Translations under genes and position numbers: made by a program
Part shown: one piece after another, positions 1 to 7,789 of the stretch
How positions within the stretch are numbered: position 1 is the first letter of the stretch
Layout of the letters: the number at the start of each line of letters is the position of its first letter
Notes under the pieces: model-generated
What the model was told of the DNA's origin: nothing
Seen by the model: only the letters and a program-made list of their open reading frames with translations
Databases searched by the model: none
Assembly: GCA_963802795.1 (NCBI GenBank)
Contig: CAWDJV010000003.1
Location: forward strand, 248,001-312,000
Direction of reading: 5' to 3'
Source of the DNA: JAIBJN01 sp963802795
GTDB lineage: Bacteria; Actinomycetota; Thermoleophilia; Gaiellales; Gaiellaceae
DNA: 64,000 nucleotides

Positions 1-25
1 CACCGGCTCGTAGCCCACGGACGCT

Positions 26-57
26 GAGGCGGAGTTCGCCGCAACGGGCTCCGCCTC
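26..57. terminator. Hairpin downstream of the first transporter gene
   Basis: GAGGCGGAG at 26-34 is repeated as its exact reverse complement CTCCGCCTC at 49-57, with a 14-base loop. It lies 13 bases past the stop of the minus-strand MFS gene. There is no T-run, so it is a possible intrinsic terminator only by position and stem strength. Confidence 0.4.
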
Positions 58-69
58 GCGTGCGCCGGT

Positions 70-1344
70 CTACGCGGCCAGCGCGAGGTCGTCGAGGCCG
101 GCGACGACGGGCTGCTCGACCTGGACCTGCGGGTCCTCGCGCCGGAGGGCGCTCAGGAAGGGGAGCGAGAGGAGGATCGGCGCGCCGATCGCCACCCACA
201 TGGCCCCGTAGCCGTGCGTGGCGGGGAAGACGGGCGCGAAGACGTCGATGGTGACGCCGACGACGATCGGCCCGAGGACGGCGCCGAGCGCGCGGGAGAA
301 GCCGAACAGCCCCGAGAGGGCGCCCTCGGCGCCCGGGGGCGTGATCCCGACGAGGATTCCGTAGGGAAGGGTCATGACGACGGCGCCCGCCAGGGCGATG
401 AACGGGAGCCCGATGAGGAAGGAGCCGAACGAGGAAAGGCCCGCGCCGACGAGGAGCCCGACGCCGTAGACCCAAACGGACGCACGCATGAGTCGGTGGA
501 TTCCCACCGTGTCCGCCAAGCGGCCGGCTCCGAATGCGGCGATCACGTACGCACCGGCCACGACACCCATCACGGCGGCGGCCGTGCCCATCGACTCGCC
601 GAGCCCCTTGACGACGAAGAGCACGATGAAGGTCTTCAGGCCCATGAAGGAGAGCTCCCAGAGCGCATTCGCAGCCACGAAGGCCCGAACGTCCGCGCGC
701 TCGCGCACGAGCCGGAACACTCCCGGGCCGGGGATCGTCGGCCGCTCGGGGGCGGGAGCCGGCGCGGCGTCGTTCTTCCCGCGGAGCTCGCGCACGAGCA
801 CGACCGTGGCCAGCACGGCGGCGGCGGCGGCGAGCAGGAACGGGAGCGGTGTCCAGACCGAGAGGAGCAGCCCACCGGCGACGAGGGCGACACCGAGGCC
901 GAGACCGCGCATGACGCCCTGCCAGCCCTGGGCGCGCCCCTGATGGGTCGAGGGCACGAGCTCGGCGAAGAGCGCCTGGTACGGCGGGTAGTAGACGTGG
1001 TAGCCGACGAAGAAGAGCGAGACGAGGGCGACCGTCTCCGCGAACCCGTGCGCGAATGGGAGGATCGCGAGCGGGATCACGAGGAGCGGGAGGCCCACGA
1101 GCGCGTACGGGAGGCGGCGGCCGAAGCGGGTCTCCGTTCGGTCGGAGAGCGAGCCGATCAGGAGCGGCAGGAAGAGCGCGAAGGCCCCCTCGGCCCCGAT
1201 AGCGAGGCCGATCGCCCCGGCGGAAGAGGTGGCCTCACCCAGGAGCAGCGGCGCATACGTCGTGAGAACGCTGATCCCGAGCGCGAGCGCGAAGGTCGGC
1301 AGCGCCAGCGCGCCTAGAAACCGGCTGGTGCGCGCCGCCGGCAT
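70..1344 (-). CDS. MFS transporter, SLC45/GPH-like
   Basis: A 424-residue multi-pass membrane protein. Twelve hydrophobic segments can be traced, with the loop SDRTETRFGRRLPY after the second helix. That is the charged loop motif of MFS carriers, and the RFGRR form is common in SLC45 and GPH-type sugar symporters. The substrate cannot be read from sequence. The ATG start is six bases past the stop of the 33-aa peptide gene (1351-1452), so it may be the last gene of the signalling operon that begins at 5037. No strong ribosome-binding site is visible, which fits translational coupling. Confidence 0.8.
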   Translation of the reverse strand: MPAARTSRFLGALALPTFALALGISVLTTYAPLLLGEATSSAGAIGLAIGAEGAFALFLPLLIGSLSDRTETRFGRRLPYALVGLPLLVIPLAILPFAHGFAETVALVSLFFVGYHVYYPPYQALFAELVPSTHQGRAQGWQGVMRGLGLGVALVAGGLLLSVWTPLPFLLAAAAAVLATVVLVRELRGKNDAAPAPAPERPTIPGPGVFRLVRERADVRAFVAANALWELSFMGLKTFIVLFVVKGLGESMGTAAAVMGVVAGAYVIAAFGAGRLADTVGIHRLMRASVWVYGVGLLVGAGLSSFGSFLIGLPFIALAGAVVMTLPYGILVGITPPGAEGALSGLFGFSRALGAVLGPIVVGVTIDVFAPVFPATHGYGAMWVAIGAPILLSLPFLSALRREDPQVQVEQPVVAGLDDLALAA

Positions 1345-1350
1345 CGCGGG

Positions 1351-1452
1351 CTAACCCGTGACGGCCCAGCGCACGCCGCGAGCTGTCCAGCCGCCCACTG
1401 CGAAGAGCAGGACTGCGAAGACCACGGCGCTGATGAACAGTTTCTTCTTCAT
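1351..1452 (-). CDS. 33-residue single-pass membrane peptide
   Basis: The ATG at 1452 is preceded by GAGGAGGGAAAG, a near-perfect ribosome-binding site. It encodes MKKKLFISAVVFAVLLF followed by AVGGWTARGVRWAVTG. Three lysines precede one hydrophobic helix (residues about 5-19) and a short basic tail, the usual design of a small membrane peptide with cytoplasmic N-terminus. It sits between a LuxR-type regulator (stop 1551) and an MFS transporter (start 1344). It could be a regulator of the sensor kinase or transporter, or a lipid-associated peptide; no family is recognised. Confidence 0.6.
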   Translation of the reverse strand: MKKKLFISAVVFAVLLFAVGGWTARGVRWAVTG

Positions 1453-1550
1453 GCGAGTACTTTCCCTCCTCAGCCTCAGGACGGGAATGGGGCCAGCCTG
1501 CTTCCCTTGGTGCGGTTTTCCGCACCGCCGCCGGCGCCGTCGTGGCTCGC

Positions 1551-2196
1551 TTACGAGCGCAGAAACGTGAGCACGGCGAGCACGCGCCGGTGGTCCTCGT
1601 GCGCGCGCGGAAGCCTGAGCTTCCCGAAGATGCTCGTCACGTGTTTCTCGACCGCGCGCTCGGTGACGACGAGCGCCTCGGCGATTCCCTGGTTGGAGCG
1701 GCCCTGCGCCATTTGCTCGAGCACCTCCCGCTCGCGTGGCGTGAGCGTGTCGATCGGGTCGTCGCGACGGCGCCGACCCACGAGCTGGGAGACGATCGCC
1801 GGGTCGAGAGCGGAGCCGCCCTCCCCCACTCGGCGAACCGCCGCGGCGAACTCCCCGACGTCGGAGATGCGGTCCTTGAGGAGGTAGCCGACGCCCTCGG
1901 CGCTCTCGGCGAGGAGCTCCATCGCATAGGTCGGCTCCACGTACTGCGAGAGAACGAGCACGCCGATCGTCGGGATGCTTCTCGCGAATCTCCTTCGCCG
2001 CCTTCAGCCCTTCGTCGGTGTGCGTCGGCGGCATGCGGATGTCGACGATGACGACGTTCGGCGTGTAGCTCCGGACCTTGAGCATCAGGTCGTCGGCGGT
2101 GCCCGTCTGGGCGACGACGTCGAACCCCTGGTCCTCGAGCAGACGGGCGACGCCTTCCCGCAGGAGGACCGAGTCCTCGGCGAGGACTACGCGCAC
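1551..2196 (-). CDS. NarL/LuxR-family response regulator (frame break near 1973)
   Basis: DNA-binding response regulator, likely partner of the adjacent histidine kinase. The receiver starts VRVVLAEDSVLLREG, has the phosphoacceptor in VIVDIRMPP, and continues after a frame change as LVLSQYVEPTYAMELL with the conserved lysine in GYLLKDR. The C-terminal LuxR helix-turn-helix is LTPREREVLEQMAQGRSNQG and following residues. The frame change falls in a CGGG run at about 1971-1974, where removing one base restores KHPTIGVLVLSQ; this looks like an insertion error. The GTG start at 2196 overlaps the kinase stop by 10 bases. Confidence 0.85.
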
Positions 2197-4676
2197 GGGA
2201 TCTCCGCTCGGATGCGGGTCCCCTGCCCCCGCGGGCTCTCGACGTGGAGCCGGCCGTCTAGCGCCTCGACCCGGTCGACGAGGCCGCGCAGGCCCGAGCC
2301 TCGGGTCGGGTCGGCTCCGCCGACGCCGTCGTCGGCGATCTCGATGACCGCTCGTCCGTTCACGCGGGCGATGCTAACGGCCACCGAGGACGCCTCCGCG
2401 TACTTCGCGATGTTGGTGAGCGCCTCCGAGACGACGTAGTAGGCCGCGGCTTCGACCGGCTCGGGGAGGCGGTCCTGCTCGAGCTCGAGCTCGACGGCGA
2501 GTGGGGCGCGGGCGACAAGCGCTTCGAGCGCCGGCCCCAGGCCGCGGTCGGAGAGCACGGCGGGATGAATGCCGCGTGCCAGCTCGCGCAGCTCCTCGAG
2601 CGCCTGGGACAGCTCGTCGGCAGCCTGTCCGAGCAGCCGCTGCGCCTCCTCGGGTGAGCTCTCGACGTTCGCCTGCGCAAGCCGGAGGACGAGCGAGAGC
2701 GACACGAGCCGCTGCTGCGCGCCGTCGTGAAGGTTGCGCTCGAGCCGGCGGCGCTCCACGTCGCTCGCCTCGACGAGCCGGGCGCGCGAGCGCCGCAGCT
2801 CCGCTTCGTGGAGCTTGCGCTCGGTGATGTCCACGCCGCAGACGAGGAGTCGCGGATGGCCCTTGTCGTCGTGGAGCGACGTCGTCGACCATGCGACGAG
2901 GCGGCGCTCTCCGGTCGCCGTGATCCACCTGTTCTCGTATTCACGGCGTCGTCCTTGCCCGCGACCGATCTCCTCCAGCGCCCGTTGCACCTGGTCGCGC
3001 TCCTCGGGCACGATGAAGAGATCCCAGAAGGGGAAGCCCTTCGTCAGGTCGTCGTCCTCCACTCCCGACAGCCGCTCGAGGGACGTGTTGAACCGGACGA
3101 CGTACCCGCCGGGCGAGACGAGACAGAGGAGGCTGGGCGTCGCGTCGACGACTGCGCTCGCGAAGTCGCGCTCGTGCTCGAGCTCGCGGTGTCGCTGCTT
3201 GAGCTCGGCGTGCAGCTGCGCGAGCTCGTCCTGTGCCCTGTTGCGCTCGGTGAACTCGCGGACGATGAGAACCGCCTCCTCGCCGGCCTTGACGATTCGA
3301 GCTTCGAAGTCACGCAGGACGCCGTCGATCGTCAGGGCGTACTCCTCGGTGACGACCTCTCCCGTGTCGATCGCGCGCCGGATGCCCTCGACGAGCGGGT
3401 CGGCGACCTCGGCGGGAAGGATCTCGTGAGCCCGTGACCCGATGAGCCGCGAGGGCGGAACGGCGAGATCCTCCCGCCTGCCCTTGTACTCGAGGTAGCG
3501 CCCCTCGCGGTTCATGCGGAACATGAGGTCGGGGATCGCGTCGAGGAGCGCGCGGTTCCGGGCTTCCGCCGTCGCCAGAGCCGCCAGGCGCCGCTCGTTC
3601 TCGAGGGCGAGCGCCGCCGCTGCCACCGCCCCCTCGACGAAGAATGGGTCCTCTTCGAGCGAACGGTGGTGGATGAGAGCCGCCACGGTCCGGCCTTCTC
3701 GCCTCACCATCGTTGCGAGCTCCTCGCCGCCCGGCTCCGGCAGCTCGATCGGGCTCCCGTGGAGGTCAACGAAGGACCGGGTCTGGGGGATCCAGTACGC
3801 GAGCCTGAGCGTCGGGTCGCCGAGGGCGCGGGCAAGCGCGTCTCTGAGCTCGCCGGGACCGTGCGGCTTGCCGAGCTCGACCAGCAGCCGGCCGACGCCG
3901 CCTCGCGCGAGTCGTCCGCTGAAGAGCCCGAGGACGAACGCGAGCGGCACGCTGGCGAACGCGAAGACGACCACCCAGAAGAGCGCGTCCGCGGTCCGCT
4001 CGGAGAAGCTGGTGGCAATGAGGGCAACGGCAAGGAGGACGAGCGTCGCGCCCCCCGTGACGAAGACGGGCAGGAACACCCGCCGGATCGGCGCCGACGC
4101 CGCGCGCCAGCGGCGCCAGAAGACGTAGAGCGAGCCGGCGACCACCGGAATTCCCGACGCCAGGAGCACACCGTTCACGACCGCCAGGGCCGTGGGGGAG
4201 TCGACGATGAGGAAGGCGTTCTCAGGACAGTCGGCGCACTTGGTCGAGACGTCGTCGAAGAAGGAGGCGACCAGCGAGCCGATCGTCAGGACCGCGTAGG
4301 CCGTCCCGACGAGCGTGTAGACGAGCCTTGTCTCCAGGTAGCCGCGCGGGAACGCGAGCAGCGCGTGGACGAAAACGGCGATGAAGGCCCCGCCGAAGAC
4401 CCAGCCGAGCGTGAAGAGGAGCGAGTTGTTCGACGCGCCGAGGGCGCCGATGAAGACCGTCAGCCCGACGATCGTCATCAGGACCCCGAAACGGTTGTCC
4501 GGGCGCCGCTTCAAGGCGAGGAGCCCGCCGAGGATGAAGGACCACGCGCCGACGAGGCTGAAGACCGTCGCGAAGGCGGGCTGGTCCTCGTGGTTACTCG
4601 TGGAGACGAGTGCGAGCGCGCACGCGCTCAGCAGGAGCCCCAGGCCGATGACGGCCGCCGGATTTAGTCGCTGCAT
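2187..4676 (-). CDS. Membrane PAS/PAC sensor histidine kinase (NarX/DesK-type)
   Basis: An 829-residue membrane-bound kinase. Residues 1 to about 260 hold eight or so hydrophobic helices. A GAF-like stretch follows, then two PAS/PAC domains (about 380-480 and 515-630), a HisKA_3 dimerisation helix with the phosphoacceptor histidine in LERNLHDGAQQRL, and a HATPase_c domain with EALTNIAKYAEAS and the glycine box DDGVGGADPTRGSG. The HisKA_3 class pairs with LuxR-type regulators, and one is encoded immediately downstream with a 10-base overlap. A lone receiver gene ends five bases before its ATG. The signal is unknown. Confidence 0.9.
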   Translation of the reverse strand: MQRLNPAAVIGLGLLLSACALALVSTSNHEDQPAFATVFSLVGAWSFILGGLLALKRRPDNRFGVLMTIVGLTVFIGALGASNNSLLFTLGWVFGGAFIAVFVHALLAFPRGYLETRLVYTLVGTAYAVLTIGSLVASFFDDVSTKCADCPENAFLIVDSPTALAVVNGVLLASGIPVVAGSLYVFWRRWRAASAPIRRVFLPVFVTGGATLVLLAVALIATSFSERTADALFWVVVFAFASVPLAFVLGLFSGRLARGGVGRLLVELGKPHGPGELRDALARALGDPTLRLAYWIPQTRSFVDLHGSPIELPEPGGEELATMVRREGRTVAALIHHRSLEEDPFFVEGAVAAAALALENERRLAALATAEARNRALLDAIPDLMFRMNREGRYLEYKGRREDLAVPPSRLIGSRAHEILPAEVADPLVEGIRRAIDTGEVVTEEYALTIDGVLRDFEARIVKAGEEAVLIVREFTERNRAQDELAQLHAELKQRHRELEHERDFASAVVDATPSLLCLVSPGGYVVRFNTSLERLSGVEDDDLTKGFPFWDLFIVPEERDQVQRALEEIGRGQGRRREYENRWITATGERRLVAWSTTSLHDDKGHPRLLVCGVDITERKLHEAELRRSRARLVEASDVERRRLERNLHDGAQQRLVSLSLVLRLAQANVESSPEEAQRLLGQAADELSQALEELRELARGIHPAVLSDRGLGPALEALVARAPLAVELELEQDRLPEPVEAAAYYVVSEALTNIAKYAEASSVAVSIARVNGRAVIEIADDGVGGADPTRGSGLRGLVDRVEALDGRLHVESPRGQGTRIRAEIPCA

Positions 4677-4680
4677 CGAC

Positions 4681-5037
4681 TTATCGAAGCACAGCGCGAA
4701 GCGCAGCGCCTGTCAGCTCTGCCTTCGGCACGAAGGCAGACGCACCGGAGCTACCCACGAGCGGACCGAAATCGGCCGCGTCGCGGCTCGAGGTGAGGAC
4801 GACCTTCGGCGCAGTCCCGTTCTGCCGGCAGAGCTGACTCGCGACCGCAAAGCCGTCCATGTCGGGCAGCTGGACGTCGAGGAGCACCAGGTCGGGGTGC
4901 AGCCGGGCCGCTGCCTCGAGCGCAGAGTGCCCGTCCTCGGCCTCGCCGACGACGTCGAATCCGTCTGCGACGAGCAGGGCCCTGGCAGTCGCACGGAAGC
5001 CGGGATGGTCGTCGACGATGAGGATCCGACTGGGCAT
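4681..5037 (-). CDS. Single-domain response regulator (receiver only)
   Basis: A 118-residue receiver without output domain. It starts at the ATG at 5037 (MPSRILIVDDHPGFRA), which fits the domain edge better than upstream starts. The acidic pocket is VDD, the phosphoacceptor aspartate is in LVLLDVQLPDMDG, a TS pair lies in VVLTSSRD and the lysine is in AFVPKAEL. It opens a minus-strand operon with the kinase and a LuxR regulator. A stand-alone receiver here could be a phosphate sink or a relay intermediate for the multidomain kinase. Confidence 0.85.
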   Translation of the reverse strand: MPSRILIVDDHPGFRATARALLVADGFDVVGEAEDGHSALEAAARLHPDLVLLDVQLPDMDGFAVASQLCRQNGTAPKVVLTSSRDAADFGPLVGSSGASAFVPKAELTGAALRAVLR

Positions 5038-5049
5038 GTTTGCCTGAAT

Positions 5050-5078
5050 TGTGCCAAGGCGGTGTATGCCCTGTGCTA
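5050..5078. promoter_or_regulatory. Weak 11-bp-phased GTG repeats (possible PHO-like box)
   Basis: TGTGCCA (5050), GGTGTAT (5061) and TGTGCTA (5072) lie exactly 11 bases apart in the short gap between the divergent receiver and CYTH-CHAD genes. The phase equals that of the clearer PHO-like boxes in this window, but the AAC part of the block is missing. It may be chance. Confidence 0.2.
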
Positions 5079-5116
5079 CGGGTAACCACACTCTTTTCGA
5101 CGCTACGATCCGACTG

Positions 5117-6559
5117 GTGGCGCCCCTTCGTCGGACTCACGAGCGGGAGCTGAAGCTCGCAGTGCCTGCGGGCTTCGAGCTTCCCGAGCTGCCGGGGGAG
5201 CCCCTCGGGCCGCTCACGTTCACGTCCACCTACTTCGATACGTCCGACCGCGCGCTCGCGCGGGCCGGCGTGACGCTTCGCCGGCGCGTCGAGAGCCGCA
5301 AGGGCCTCTGGCAGCTCAAGCTTCCGGGTGAGGGCGAGCGCCTCGAGCTCGAGGCGCCCGGCGGCCCGGGTCGGCCCCCCGAGGAGCTCGCGCGCCTGCT
5401 CGCCGGCCTCTTGCGCGGACGAGCGCTGGAGAAGGCCGCCGTGCTGCGCACTCGTCGGGTCGGGATCCGCGCCCACGAGGACGGGCAGGCGGTCGCGGAC
5501 GTCACGGTCGACGCGGTGGCGGTGCTCGACGGACGCCGGATCCGCGAGCGGTTCACCGAGCTCGAGGTCGAGGCTCTCGACGGAGGCGCCGAGTCCCTTC
5601 CCGGCCTCGAGCGTGCGCTTACGGAGGCGGGGGCCGCCCAGGGGGACGGGCTTCCCAAGGCCTTCCGGGCGATGGGGTTCTTCCCGACGAGGGTCGCGTC
5701 TCCACCGAGCTGGGCGCCCGCGCTCGAGCACGTCCGAGCGGCGATCGCCCTCCAGGTGCACGAGCTCCTCGCCCACGACCCGGGCACCCGACTCGGCGAG
5801 GACCCGGAGGAGCTCCATCAACTTCGGGTCGCCACGCGTCGACTGCGGGCGATCTTTCGCGCTGCCCGCCCACTCCTCGACCTCGAGTGGGCGGAGTCGC
5901 TGCGCGCCGAGCTCCGCTGGCTCGCGGACGCGCTCGGCCCGGTCCGCGACCTCGACGTGCTCGGCGAGCGTCTCCGGGGCGAGATCGAGCAGCTCGACGG
6001 ACGCGAACGGCGTGCCGCAGGGCGTTTCGTCGCGCTCTTGACCGGGGACCGGGAAGCCGTCCGCGCAGAGATGCTCGAGGCGATGTCGAGCAGCCGGTAC
6101 GGAGAGCTCCTCGACCGGCTCGAGGCGGCTGCGGCCGCCCCACGAGCGCGTGAGGCCGACGCCTCCCTCCACGACCTCGCCGCCGGCGAGTTCCGCAAGC
6201 TTCGGAAGGCTGTGAAGGCGCTGCCGCCGGACCCGTCCGACGACGAGCTCCACGCGGTGCGGATCCGCGGAAAGCGCGCCCGCTACGCAGCCGAGCTCGC
6301 CGAAGGCGCTGTCGGCAAGCCCGCGCGACGCTTCGTCCGGGAGGCGAAGCGCTTCCAGGACGTCGTCGGCGAGCACCAGGACGCCGTCGTGGCCGAGGAG
6401 CGGATCCGGGCCTTGCTCGGTCGGGCCGGCGGCGAGCAGACCCACCTGGCGGCCGGCCGCCTGATCGAGCGCGAGCGCACCCGCCGCCGGGAGGCTCGCG
6501 CCGCTCTCCCGAAAGCCTGGGCGAAGCTCGAGAAGGCCGGACGGGCGGCCTGGAGCTGA
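5117..6559 (+). CDS. CYTH and CHAD domain protein
   Basis: About 480 residues. The N-terminal CYTH domain opens with HERELKL, giving the triphosphate-tunnel signature ExExK (E9, E11, K13). The C-terminal CHAD domain (from about residue 200) is a histidine-rich helical bundle with ELHQLRVATRRLRA and later ELHAVRIRGKRARYAAEL. CHAD domains bind inorganic polyphosphate and CYTH domains act on triphosphates or polyphosphate. A GTG start at 5117 is preferred because the CYTH domain begins a few residues later. The stop overlaps the Nudix start by one base (TGATG), and the PPK gene lies 1.2 kb away, so a polyphosphate role is likely. Confidence 0.9.
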   Translation: MAPLRRTHERELKLAVPAGFELPELPGEPLGPLTFTSTYFDTSDRALARAGVTLRRRVESRKGLWQLKLPGEGERLELEAPGGPGRPPEELARLLAGLLRGRALEKAAVLRTRRVGIRAHEDGQAVADVTVDAVAVLDGRRIRERFTELEVEALDGGAESLPGLERALTEAGAAQGDGLPKAFRAMGFFPTRVASPPSWAPALEHVRAAIALQVHELLAHDPGTRLGEDPEELHQLRVATRRLRAIFRAARPLLDLEWAESLRAELRWLADALGPVRDLDVLGERLRGEIEQLDGRERRAAGRFVALLTGDREAVRAEMLEAMSSSRYGELLDRLEAAAAAPRAREADASLHDLAAGEFRKLRKAVKALPPDPSDDELHAVRIRGKRARYAAELAEGAVGKPARRFVREAKRFQDVVGEHQDAVVAEERIRALLGRAGGEQTHLAAGRLIERERTRRREARAALPKAWAKLEKAGRAAWS

Positions 6560-6963
6560 TGGAGCGGACCGTCCGAGCCGCCGGGGGACTCGTCTTCCGC
6601 GGTGACGGAGATGCCCTCGAGGTACTGCTCGTCCACCGCCCACGCTACGACGACTGGTCGCTCCCGAAGGGCAAGCTCCACGACGGCGAGGACGACGAGG
6701 CGGCGGCGCTTCGCGAGGTCGAGGAGGAGACCGGCTTGCGCTGCGAGCTCGGTCCCGAGCTCCCCTCGAGCGCCTACCGCGACCAGAAGGGGCGCCCGAA
6801 GGTCGTTCGCTTCTGGGCGATGCGCCCCCGGGGCGGGGCCTTTCGGCCGCACGAGGAGGTGGACGACGTCCGCTGGCTGCCGCTCCCGGCTGCCCGAGAG
6901 GCGCTCTCGTACGAGCGCGACCGCGAGATCCTGCGCGCCTTCGCGGAGGCCGCGATCGGATGA
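6559..6963 (+). CDS. Nudix (MutT-type) hydrolase
   Basis: A 134-residue Nudix hydrolase. The Nudix box is complete: GKLHDGE, seven residues, then REVEEETGL, matching GX5EX7REUXEEXGU. It follows the CYTH-CHAD gene with a one-base overlap and overlaps the SixA-like gene by four bases (ATGA). In mycobacteria a Nudix domain and this phosphatase domain are fused in MutT1; here they are two coupled genes. Likely substrates are oxidised nucleotides, diadenosine polyphosphates or other phosphate chains; the exact one cannot be read. Confidence 0.9.
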   Translation: MERTVRAAGGLVFRGDGDALEVLLVHRPRYDDWSLPKGKLHDGEDDEAAALREVEEETGLRCELGPELPSSAYRDQKGRPKVVRFWAMRPRGGAFRPHEEVDDVRWLPLPAAREALSYERDREILRAFAEAAIG

Positions 6964-7385
6964 CCGTCCTCCTCCTGCGTCACGCTACGGCCGGCCACCG
7001 GCAGGAAGGTGCCGAGGACGATCACCTACGACCTCTCGACGAGCAGGGCCGTCGCCAGGCGGAAGGGCTCGTCGAGCTTCTGGCTCCCTTCGGCGTGGAG
7101 CGCGTGCTGACGAGCCCCTACGTTCGCTGTCGCCAGACGGTCGAGCCGCTCGCCGCGGCGCTCGGCCTGCCGGTCGAGGACCGGCACGAGCTCGCCGAGG
7201 GCCCCTCGGCAGGCGAGGCGCTCGGCCTCGTCTCGGAGGTCGACGGCGCCGTCGCCGTCCTCTGCACGCACGGGGACGTCGTCCAGGAGCTCCTCGGGGA
7301 GGAGTCTCCGAAGGGCTCGACCTGGGTGCTCGACCTCGACGCCGACGGCGGTCTCAGCCGCCGCGAGTACCTGCCTCCGCCTTAG
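6960..7385 (+). CDS. Histidine phosphatase (SixA/MutT1 C-domain type)
   Basis: A 141-residue phosphatase of the phosphoglycerate mutase superfamily. The catalytic motif LLRHATAG is at residues 5-12, and the second histidine appears in AVLCTHGDVVQELL. Length and shape match SixA and the phosphatase half of mycobacterial MutT1. The start overlaps the upstream Nudix gene (ATGA), so the two are translated together and probably act in sequence, the hydrolase producing a phosphorylated product that this enzyme cleaves. Confidence 0.88.
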   Translation: MTVLLLRHATAGHRQEGAEDDHLRPLDEQGRRQAEGLVELLAPFGVERVLTSPYVRCRQTVEPLAAALGLPVEDRHELAEGPSAGEALGLVSEVDGAVAVLCTHGDVVQELLGEESPKGSTWVLDLDADGGLSRREYLPPP

Positions 7386-7459
7386 GAGGGCTCGACGAAA
7401 TGCGGGCGGTGCCGCCGGGCCGCGCTGCTCCCTCCGTAGCATTCCATCAAACCCTCCTA
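7383..7459. repeat. Inverted repeat spanning the ends of two convergent genes
   Basis: TAGGAGGG (7383-7390) is repeated inverted as CCCTCCTA (7452-7459), covering the stop codons of the SixA-like gene and the convergent PRC-barrel-like gene. The 61-base loop contains a smaller GC hairpin. It may serve as a bidirectional transcription end; no T-run is present. Confidence 0.35.
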
Positions 7460-7728
7460 GTCGGGCTTGGCCCCGCGAGGAGCCCGCCCGAGCGCAGGAC
7501 GATCCGGCGCTCGTCGGCGCTCACCGCCTCCACCTGGGCAACCGGGACGAGCACGAGCCAGTTCCCGAGCAGCCCTGCGCGCACCGAGAGGAGATACGGG
7601 CGCCCGTTCTTCTTGCGGCGCACCCGCTCAACCACGCCGATCCGCGCCGACGGCCCGTAGACGCCGAAGCCTTCGCAGCTGGCGAGGAGGGACTCGGGAA
7701 CGCTCGTCTCGTGAGTCGTCGTCTCCAT
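7447..7728 (-). CDS. Small PRC-barrel-like protein, PHO-box preceded
   Basis: A 93-residue soluble protein without signal peptide. The central part (GVVERVRRKKNGRPYLLSVR, then GNWLVLVPVAQVEAVSAD) alternates short beta strands in the manner of PRC-barrel proteins; the assignment is tentative. The ATG at 7728 follows GATGGAGGC. It sits inside the polyphosphate cluster and, 33-61 bases upstream, has three PHO-like 7-mers at 11-bp spacing. That suggests phosphate-starvation control. No enzymatic residues are evident. Confidence 0.6.
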   Translation of the reverse strand: METTTHETSVPESLLASCEGFGVYGPSARIGVVERVRRKKNGRPYLLSVRAGLLGNWLVLVPVAQVEAVSADERRIVLRSGGLLAGPSPTRRV

Positions 7729-7760
7729 GCCTCCATCGTGCCCGGCAGCCCCAGGGCGTG

Positions 7761-7789
7761 GGTGACGAGGCCGTGAAGAAGCTGTTACG
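7761..7789 (-). promoter_or_regulatory. PHO-box-like direct repeats before the PRC-barrel gene
   Basis: Read on the minus strand, CGTAACA, CTTCACG and CGTCACC are spaced exactly 11 bases apart (plus-strand starts 7783, 7772, 7761). Two blocks and the linker between them closely match the pstS upstream box (CGTAACC then CTTCACA, with a linker ending CTT). The site overlaps the 3' end of ppk-ppx. Confidence 0.55.
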
